Positions 50,401-61,200 of a stretch of 64,000 nt of DNA are shown piece after piece; the stretch's first letter is position 1, and every line of letters begins with the position of its first letter. The translations under genes were made by a program, and so were the position numbers. The notes beneath the pieces were generated by a model. It ran no database searches. It was not told the DNA's origin and saw only the letters and a program-made list of their open reading frames with translations. Source of the stretch: Oreocharis arfaki (lineage: Eukaryota > Chordata > Aves > Passeriformes > Paramythiidae); contig VZRR01005745.1 of NCBI GenBank assembly GCA_013398015.1, positions 372,001-436,000 of the forward strand, written 5' to 3'.

Positions 50401-53400
50401 TAATGAGGAATGAAAAGAATGAGAGGAGATCTAAATGGTTTAGTTCTTGTTTGGGGAGAATGGTTGACTGCAAGTGTTTGTGTTTCTTTCAGAAAGGCTT
50501 GCCAGACTTCAATTAGGGATGCATGTCAGCATCAGTTACATTTCTTATGTTTGTCAGAGATACGACTCAAACACCACCACCACCAAAAATCTAATTGCAG
50601 ACTTCTATCTGAATATTGCTTATTGCTCATCACTGACATTAATATAGCTTTACATTAGCAAAATTATGGTTTTATTTTGAGAAAAGGTAGGCTTTTTTCA
50701 CATTACTGGTTTTATTTTCTATTGTCATTTAGTAGCTAAAAAAATCTTCACACACGCATGCAAATAAAATCCACCACGAAACTGATAAGCACAAGCACCT
50801 GAATTAGCTGGCTTTTCATTTGATCATATTTAGGTGAATTGATTAGAGCATCATGGGAGTTCCATGAGTCTTGAATAAGGCTATCATTTAAAAGATCCTT
50901 TTGTTACATATTTCTATTAAAAAAGGTGCATTTAAATTAATCACATGCTCTGGTGCTATTATGATATTTTTTCCCTGCAGAAGGACTGAACTCAAAACAC
51001 TTCCACTTTTTGCATAGTCAAATTTCTTAAAAATCTGTGTCTCTTATTTCTTATTCTTTTTATGGAGGCATTTAGATTTCTAATTACCACTTTGATACAT
51101 TAGAGAGTACCTAATATGCATTTGTGTGAATTTTTTCAGTCTTCAAAGTTACGTAGCTCTTATAGGAGTTGTTAGAACACTTGTTTGTTGCCCCTGGAGA
51201 ATTTAATTTGTCTGAAGCCTGTGAGAGTAAGCAGATAACCAGTACACTAAGTGGGAAGTGTAGGAAGTCATCAAACACAGCTGATCTCCAGTTCAAGTGG
51301 AATCCCTTTTGACCCATAGAGTTGAATGAGCTGCAAAAACCAGTCTGTCCAGTTAGCTGGAGGCTGAAATTTCTTGAGCTGCGAGGCCATATAAAAGGCA
51401 ACAACTGAAAAGTTTTACAAAGAGCTGCCTGACTGATTTGTGATCTTAGAGAGACAGAAGAAAAAATGAGAGGCAGATAGAAAAGTCTGTGGCAAGAGGG
51501 TTCTCCAAATCTTACGAGACTCAACCCCAAGCCCAAAGGCCATTCCAGAGCAATGAGGAAAGTGAAGCACAGAAGGGCATTTATACACCTAAAGTTTTGA
51601 CTGAATCTACATATCTGACTAGCACTAAAATACTTGTTGTATGGTTCTTAAATACTTGAGATTATACTCCAAGTAAAGAGGTTTGTTGTGAGAGGACCTC
51701 ACCAGAGCAGCAGCCCCGAGGAAATGGGGGCTCCCATGGCCCAGTGTAGGCAGCCCTTGCATCAGGTACATAACTGCAACCCTCTTTCTTCACAACACGT
51801 CTGAGTCAGGACCTCATTACCAACTAATGTTTATTCTCTAGTGTTCTCTTGGGATAAGCAGATACTAGAAATACTCAAGGACCTCCATCAGCTAGTACTG
51901 TAAATGAAAATTATGAGTAAGGCTTGTCTTACTTTGCATTGCATTTAATTAAAGACAATCAAGAGGTAAAACTTAAAGTTGCTTCTCTAACTGCAAGCTC
52001 CAACTCTTCATTAAACCTGCTTGGGATCTTTCTATGCAAAATCAGGTTTGCAGATAAAGGTGCAGTCTGCATTACTGTTAATCTCTGAAAACACATTTCA
52101 GCAACAGATATTTTGAGATACAGTGTAATTGTAAGTAGTATAGACTGGATGGGACCCTTCGATCAGGATCTCATAGCACATAGAATAGATTTTCAAAGTT
52201 CTGCAGGTAATAAGTTTGGAAATCTAGGCTGTAGGTGCTTCTAAAAAGTTTTATGTTTCTTACAAATACATTAGAAATTCTACATGTTGGAAGAAGTAAC
52301 AAAACAAAAAGACAGAAACCTAAAATAAAATACTTTTTAGCCCTGTGTTGCTATTTTTCATCTTATCAATTTGAAACTCCAGTAATTCAGAATTACCAGA
52401 TCTGTTGACAAAGGAGTCACTAGCTGTGAAACATATGTGAAGGAAGGTGGAAAGTTTTACTGTTGTAAATATCATACATCCTGAAAGAAGGATTTGCTGT
52501 GTCACAAAATACCTTGCTGCACTCAAGGACTGGCAGAGCTGCCTTGAGATAAAACAAAATGAAACAAACCCACCCTCTCTTTGATCTGGTCACAGCTCAG
52601 CTTATGAGCAACATGGCATGGTGAAGAGAGGATGATGAGCAGACCTGGCCTGTGACACATCCCCACCTTCGAACATCACCTGGAAGCCTTTGGCTCTTTT
52701 GCATACACACTTTCCTACAAAAGCTTTCCAAAGGTAAAATAATTTTTAAAGAGAAAAATGGAGAAGAATAAAGTGTGTAACAAGTTTTCAACTCAGATGT
52801 GAGATGAGGTACAGAGTCCCCAGACTTCAGAAAGAGAAGTCTGTCTTAATTTCAGACAGATTTGTGTAATATGGAATTCTCCAAATATTTAGACTAGTTT
52901 TTGAGAAATTGTATTTATGGGTATTATAAATCTGTGAAGACATTTACCAATATGTTTTATGTAGTATGTGTATTATGGCTCAGAGCAGTCAGCATGAGTG
53001 GCTCCCCAGTGATCATGACCCATCCCTGCTCCTGGGAACAGGGAGGGATCTCCCATGTGCATGAGCAGCACAAATCACCCACTTGTGCACCCTGGATCCA
53101 GTACTTTGCACCTTCAGTGCGCACGTTGGTTGTCAGTGTTTTATCTGTACAGCTGCCTCTGTCACGTGGGGAGTGACAGCTCATAGCAAGAGTACTTTGC
53201 AGGGTCTCTGGAGAAGGCAGAGGGACACAATTGCTTCAGGGTGTCTGGCTGTGAGCACTTGCACCTGAGAGAGGTCCTGCTAATGTTTTTGGAAACAGGG
53301 CTGACTGCAGCATCAGTGGGGAGTGGCAGCAAAACAAAAACTAATTTAAAATGATTTACGGGAAGTTTTCTATATTACAAGCATACCTATTTCTGTTTAT

Positions 53401-56400
53401 CTGGGGGATAAGAATTTTATCTTCCTAAATTTCTGGTGTTTACAGAACTATCTGAATTATCTGTTTTGGCTCTTGAAAAATCCCCATCTGCACTCACAAA
53501 CCAGTTTCCTTAGCTAAAGAAGAGCAGAATTTTGAACATGATATATTCACGTTTGCTAGGGGGGCTTTGCGAGCAATATTGACACATCCAACATTAAGGG
53601 ACCCATATGTTCCTTCTCCTCCTCCTAACATCAGTTAGGTCTTTAACTGATGAAGTTGAATCGGTTTTAAAATAGTAAAAATAATTTAAAAAATAAACAC
53701 TCTAATTCAGACAATTTGCATGCCAATTGCAGTTCTTATACCTTTTTGGGTATATCTGTTTCTCATTGATAGGATAACCTGTAGTTCTGTGCCTAGAAAG
53801 TCATATTTTCTGAACATTACTACGTCCATTCACTTAAGTAAGACTGTGGGTAGGTGTAGCATTTACTTTTGTCTTAAAAAAGGCAGATCACATTAAAATG
53901 AAAAATTGTTGTTTCTCAGAGTTTTTCTTTGTTTGGGCTCTTTTTCAGGCAAATTAAAATACTTGGCATTAGAAACCTAGAATGGGATTTAGTAGGTGCA
54001 AATTTAGACTTGAAACAAAAAATGTCCAAAAATACCCACTTGCCTCAGCTACAAAGTTTAACAGGAAAGAACCACAAAACATAAAGCAAGGATGAGTATA
54101 ATGAAATTTGGAGAATAAAAGCTAAGTTATTAGAAGATAAAAACCAAAACTCAAAGAGCAGAAAATTAAAAATTATTACAGCTACCTCTGTTAATTAAAA
54201 AAACCCCCACATTAAAATATGAAACTAAAGAAAGAGCAGCATGTCCAGACTCCTCCTTTATGGCTTCTCACAGCACAATTATTCCACCACCTCCTCCTCA
54301 GCTGGTCTTTGTTTTGTGTTTCTATTATCCTTCAGTTTTATAAACAGCTATGCAGGTGACCAAATTAAGAAAGAAAGTTTTGTTTCTAAACAAAGGGGAA
54401 GACTCCTGCTTCCTCTTGGGTGGAGAACCTGCTTACCTAGAAGGGGATTTGTAAAAGTACCACTTGAGATTTTGAAAGGCATGAAGCTCTAATGTTGAAG
54501 CATCTTCCCAAACTGAATTAACAAACTAGAAAAGTACCACCTCTCCTGTGCCAGGCTTCCACAAAAGCAATGCTCCTGACATGGTCTTCGTGGAAGAACA
54601 TGGATTTTGGTGAACTGGGTGAGTGTCTTCCTAAGATGTATTTTTATATTACTTGTCAGTTTTGTGCCTCAAAGACAGTGAAATTAAATGTTATAAAACA
54701 ACTCTACCCCCTTCCACGTCCCGTCCAATTCCTCCGTAGAAAGCAAAAAGAAATACCAAGTATAGAAAGCATCTAATTCCTCATTAGACTTCCTTCAGGT
54801 GCTTCAGATCTCCACATGCACACACCCTTATATCATGTGCTACCTGGAACACCAAGAGTAGGAGTCCTTTGCAAGGAAATGCCAGGTGGAATCAGCCACC
54901 TGGGTCAGAGTTGGTGTTTTCAATGGCTGTGATATGTGTAAAATGCATAAAAATGTGTAAGAAAGCCAGCTGAATCCTTGAGGTGCAGTCAGATAAACTG
55001 CTTCAGTAGCTACTGGTCCAAGGTAGGGCCTTACAACCCCTCATCCACTCTGGGGTCTTATCCACCCCCTCCAATGGCTTTCATGATGGGAGAAGAGGAA
55101 GTTTGGAGCTGGAGGTGGTAACCTGTGACACAAAACCACCCATACAAGGCACTGAGCCTTTGATCTTTATCTGTAAAGCTATCTCAAAGCCGTGAAGAAA
55201 AATTCAAAGAGGTTTGTTTATCAGAAGAAGTCAATTACAGCTACCTATCTAAGAGGAAGAGGGAACAAGGAATTTTTTTCTCCCATGTTTGGGAGATGCA
55301 CAAGGGGAAATGACAATAGTTTGCAGTAATTTTGACAAGAGTGTTATCTTTTAAGAAGTCTCAAAAACATCCTATTCTGCTCACTTTTGAATCATCCACT
55401 ATTTTGCCTAAAGGCAAACCCTACAGTTAGAGCAGGTGTGTGTTTACATGGTACACAGAGAAGCACAGAAAGGCTAATTGATTATATTTTTCATCTTCAT
55501 ATGCCCTCTACATAATCTTTACAAAAAAGCTGACAGTCCTCCTCGTACTGGTAAGTACTAATATTCACTGAGTAAATAAAAAATGTAGCATGTAAAGGGA
55601 TAATACATCCTTGACAGAAATCATTCCTAACATGAAAGTAAACAGCGTAAGTACTTTGAGGTGGCTGGGAGTACTGCATATTGAAAGAACCCATTCCAAG
55701 CATTTGAATTTGCCTGGAAACAAACAAACACTCCAAGGTTTGGACACCTCTTCCCTCTTATCCAGATTGCTCTTCCCTTTATCCCAACCGAATAATAGTG
55801 ATACCATAAGGAATACAGAAAATAATTAGGTATTATGATGTGTAAATGAATATTACGTGTCACTTTTTGACATAAAAGGTAGAGGATATTTTCTATTCTA
55901 TAACTGACCTGCTTTGTTTTGAGGCCTTTTTTTTTTTTTTTTTTGGTTAAGTGACCTCTTTTTTGCACCAGCTCTCTGGACAAGTTAATGCATTATAAAA
56001 CAAAAAAACACACACAGAAGCCACATTCACAAGACTTACTCCACTTTTCTGAAAGGTTTTCAAGCAGCAGGAGGAAGAGCAACACATTAGACTACTCTAA
56101 AATACAGTTCCAGTTAAAACTAAGTGAGTGCTGTACCTCCCTGAAGGATTAGTTTGCTACAGCCGGGTCACTGAAGAAGAGCAAGGGCAGAAATTTAAAA
56201 GAGTTAAGTGGCTCTTATAGTTCAACAAAAAGAGGAAGCAGCAAGTCATTGCAGGGAAACAGGATCTGGTATGGACCCAGAAAATTACCGCTAACAAACA
56301 CTGCTCTACTTGGGCTGAAAGTGTTCTTGCTCAAGCTACAGAAGCGTTATACCCACCATAGATGTGGGGTGGCACTGACAGGCACCTAATGGAGGTTACT

Positions 56401-58214
56401 CATGGATCAGTTTTGTTTGTTTTGCTCTGAAGCCTATCAAATTGTGTTAAAACTCTGGAGAAATTCCCTAGTTGGTCCCTCTGTCACTTTAATGGAGCCC
56501 ACATGGGCTGCCATTGAAAGGGGAAATTCCGTTCTCCTCTGCCCTCAGTGCTTCCCCCGTTATGATGAATCATGGGACTTCCAGCTGGGAAACTAACTTC
56601 TTTTTTCTTTTGCCAATTTAGATATCAGCAGGATCAGATCCAGCTTTGTCACATGGTCATTGGAACCCTAGTGCCAGTGAGAGGGCAGAGAGGGGCAGGG
56701 TGAGCAGGGGCATTGGGAGGGTGGAAGAAAGGGATCTGCTCTTTTGGCTGCAACTCAGACTTACACTACATTAAACTGGCCATGTAGCTACAGCTTCAGT
56801 AGCACTTTGTTGCCTCTTGCAGAGATGCCTACAGAGTCCATGTTTTAAGACAGGAAGGAAACATTTAGCCACATGGTATAGCTTCTTATACTAATAGTCC
56901 ACTTCACCCATTTCCCCCTTGAATTAAGCTTGAAAAACATATATTCATGTTTTTCATCTTATTTCCTCAGGATTGATTCTTTCAATTCTTTCTAAAGTAT
57001 TTACTGTGTAGGAATTTATGTTGAGGTCATAAACTTGTAGAACTGCACATCTGGCTTTGCTTATGTCTGGAAAATGAACTTGTTCAAAATGTATATACTA
57101 ACAGATTAGGATAAAGATGCTAACAGAATTTTCAAGCTTCTGTTACTCCTCATTAATTTATTATGGCTGGAACAAACCAAACATATTTACATAGTATGAA
57201 TAGTCCTTTTACAGTTTACCAAAAGTCTAAGATAATGCCCTAGAGGCAAATGGGAAAATACTGTCCCTTTCAGCCACTGTTTCTCGTCAAGTTTTCAATT
57301 CTCCTGTCTGCTGAGCATATAAACTAATATGGTTTTCCAGTGCAACAATTTATGATTGTCATATTTGCCTTCCAAAAGCAAAGCATCTATCACATTTTAA
57401 TGTCCTCTGCAGTACGTAGGTTTCGAATGATTCTGTAAAATACACAACTGTTTTGTTCTGGAATCAACATATCACTGGGTACCTGCAATGTCATATTATC
57501 ATTTAATATCTAGCACTCTACACAGCTGTATGTGGTACATTTATAAACTAATGGTAAAAAATGGTTTTGCCAAGTTTGCTGGATTGTTGGGGTTTTTTCC
57601 CATGGCTGTGAAAATTAATTTATTGGGTTATTTGCTTGGCTACCGATAATTTATTATTTTACTAAAGAAAACCCCCAAAAAACCCAAGTCATTAGATCAA
57701 AATCTAAATTACTCCCTTTTGCTGAATAACTGACAGTCACAGGCCAAGGATAGTGTCATTTGTGATTGCTATGGTTGACAAATGCTCCTACTCTGGACAG
57801 TTATTTTGGCAGAGCTACAATGTCACTACAAGACCTTATTTTATTTGGAAGAGTGTGCATATGAAACGGTGGTAGAATAAACTATGCCACTGACTGAACA
57901 ATTTTGCAAGCACAAGTAGAATGAAGCTACAGGTATTATATAAGCATAGCTGACCTTGTGAACAGATCACACTTTACACTGCTGTCTACCTCCAGAGATT
58001 AAAGCAGGGCATCTCTTGAGAGTTTCAATATTATACTGCATCATTTCGTCCACACTGCCATATTCTTGTTTAAAACAGACGTAGATCACACTCAAACAAA
58101 CTTTTCTATAAACAGCATTATAGGCAGGAAGTTCTGTGTGAGAATAAATCCTATGTGGCGATTTTTTTTCTCCCTTCAGCTTGTGGGTGGGCTTTTGCTT
58201 TTTGTTTGGTTGTT

Positions 58215-58274
<60 letters not shown>

Positions 58275-61200
58275 TCTTGTAAAAATTAGCATGTTTCAGG
58301 TTTGGTTTTTTGATTGATTAGGTGGTTGTTTTTTTAGCATGAAGAGTGGTAAAGGTAGGATGACATAGCTGGAAAGAAGTAAAGAAGCTTTACAGGGATT
58401 GGTAGAATGAAAAGGTTGTGCAGGGAGAAGGGAATAAAAAAGGGCAAATATAGATGGGACAGAGGCTATGCTATGCTGAAGGAAGGTCAGAGGGAGAAGC
58501 AAGAGGATTCGGCCAGAGAAGTCACACTGAGTGAAAGAATGGAGTTTTGCAGTGGTATTTGGGGAAGTTTGCATTTCCTATCTCATTCCATTCCAAAGTC
58601 CAGAGATGAGAGGGATTCATGAACTGTTTAAGGTGACAGAAAACGAGACGAAATAGAGGTTATAAAACCTTACCTTTTAATCAAAAGCCTGTGCTTTGTA
58701 TGGCAAACAGGACCTAACAATCCTACGAAAAAATCTTTTGTTTGTGCACATCAGCACAGCAAATGTAGCCAGTGACCTCCTTTCCCCATGCCTGTGAAAT
58801 TCAGCTTTGAAGACTGAAAATCACTGAACTGTGATTTCATGTGACCTTATGTTCAGCCTACATTTTGGTGGGCTAAACCATGGGTGTGCCTCAAAAGCTG
58901 CTGTCACTACAGAGTGATACTGCCCAGTGGAAAGTCGTCAGGAGACACTGGAAGCTGAGACAGGAGGTGGCTGTGGGTGGCAATGGGTGGTGTTCCAGAA
59001 GACCTTCACAGCTGTTATGTCCTTAGGGCAGATTAGACTTTTGCTAGAAAGAGGAGAACACCAGAGCAGGTAGAAGAGCAGAAGTGAGGCTGAGAGAATT
59101 GGGATGGGTCAGCTTGGAAAAGGCAAAGCTCTGCGGTGACCTTATTGCAGCCTTTTCGTAACTGAAACAAGATAGTATTTGTCTACAAGAAAGCTGAAGA
59201 GGAACTGATTACGAGGGTGTACAGTAACAGGACAAGGGGCAATGGCATCAAACTGAGAGCAGTTTGGATATTAAGAAGAAATTCTTTACTGTGAAGGTGG
59301 TGAGGTACTGGAACAGGTTGGCTTGAGATCTTGTGGCTGTCCCATCCCTGGGAGTGTTCAACGCCAGGATGGATGGGGGTTTGACCAACCTGATCTAGTG
59401 GAAGGTTTCCCTGCCCGTGGCAGAGGAATGGGAACAGGATGGACCCTTTCAACACAAACCACTGAATGATTCTATCATTTACATAGCCTTTCCTCTGGAC
59501 TCTATGTAACTAATAAGAGGTTGAGATGTTGAAGTTGGATGTGGGCTTTGATGCCCAATTCTGTCATGGGGAGCATTTTCCACGTTACTTTGAAACTCCA
59601 GTTTATTTCTTGCTTATTTTTGTGCTTTTGTCTTGTTCCAGTTCATTGAGGCAATAAACTAAGTTAAAATCTGCCTTGAAAAAACAGATTAAATTTCTAA
59701 GTCTGCTTGCTACCACTAAGAGGAATTACTAGAACTACTACAATAAAATATTTTCTTACAGTGCAAAACTAATATTCAGATATTCCTCAGTAATTTTCTC
59801 CAAAAATAGACGCTCACTATGGTAAAGCATCCTATACATAGAAGGTGTCAGTTTACAGCTAAATACCATTTCACTCCCAAATGAATTAATTTTCTACTAT
59901 ACACTTTCAAAAAGAAACAGTGTCAGAGAAGATCCTCTGGTCAAGAAAAGACCTAGCAGATACAGCCAAGCAGAAAATTACGAAGACCATAAACACCTCC
60001 AAGTTTTCTAGACAACTAACAGACATTCAGGCCTTAAGGAAACCCCTATTGATTTTCATAGAATTAGGACTTCAACCCTTCTGTTTAACAAGATGGACTA
60101 ATTCAAAATCCTGCAAAAAACCCCAGACGCACTTGTTCAACCTGAGAAAAGTAAACTGCCAGTTTATTTCCACTTCCTTTAAAATGGGCGTTTTGCTTGG
60201 AGATAGTGATTTTAAGCCTTTGTTTTTGTTGAGGGCAGAGAGAGACTGCTGCAAATTAATGAAGTCATCTGAAATTAACACGAAACTGTGCTCGTGGAAA
60301 AGGCTGTTTGCAATCTGGAATTTGCTGGCTGCATGACCTTAGGCAAGTGAAAGCATGTGGCACACTTTGGTTTGTGCCATGGTTTGCCCATCACTGCAGT
60401 GGTGACTGTGCCTTTGAAAAGGAGTTCGTGCTGAGCAGCTGAAGCCAGCTATGGGCAGAGGGTCATCATTAAGGTTTGTGGTCATGATAAAAAAATGCAG
60501 CAAGTCTGAAGGGATGCTGTGACACAGTCACATATAGTAGCTAGAAATTATTTAAATACCAGGAATCATAGGCTTACAGTCTAGGGAAGTTAAACCACAA
60601 AAGAGCCTGCAAAGTTAGTGTAGATTTTTCTTTTGAGCTGCTAACTTCCCATTACCCATGCTGCCTACTGTCCCTGATCATGAGTACATCTATTTCTGTA
60701 TGTTTGCAGCATAATTTTCTTTCCGTGAAGTTCAGTCTGAAATCCAGGCACACCAGAGCTTGCCACGGCAGCACGGCTATTGCTCATGTATTCGCTCCAC
60801 ACTTTGGGAAACAATTCAAAATACCAAATCACTTGTATGCACCACAGATTAGTTTCTCTCACAATAAATAACCAAGGCTTTGAATTAATTTTTCCTGACG
60901 ATAAGGAAGAAGTTAGAACACACGATGTACTCAGAGGGAATATTTGTATAATACTGTGCATGCCATCTAAGAAACACTATATAAAAATTAATACTGGAAT
61001 TCCATGAAGTTCCAGCATTCCTGTCCAACTATTACTGAAGTTAGTTGAGTGGCTTAACTGCAAACAATGTACATACCACATCATCTTAGACAGACAGGCA
61101 TATAAGAACACTTATAGCTCTTATTGTCGCAATAAACTTAACAAATGGATCACGTTAAGAATTCAGATCTGACATAAGAATTGCTAACACAATAAAAAGC

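Noticed and set aside
51111..51536. 141-codon minus-strand frame, with a TATAAAA-like box on the other strand near 51,390
   Set aside because: No family resemblance. An isolated TATA-like string in AT-rich DNA is expected by chance.
59920..60336. 138-codon plus-strand frame
   Set aside because: No domain or conservation signal; antisense in BLNK intron 1.
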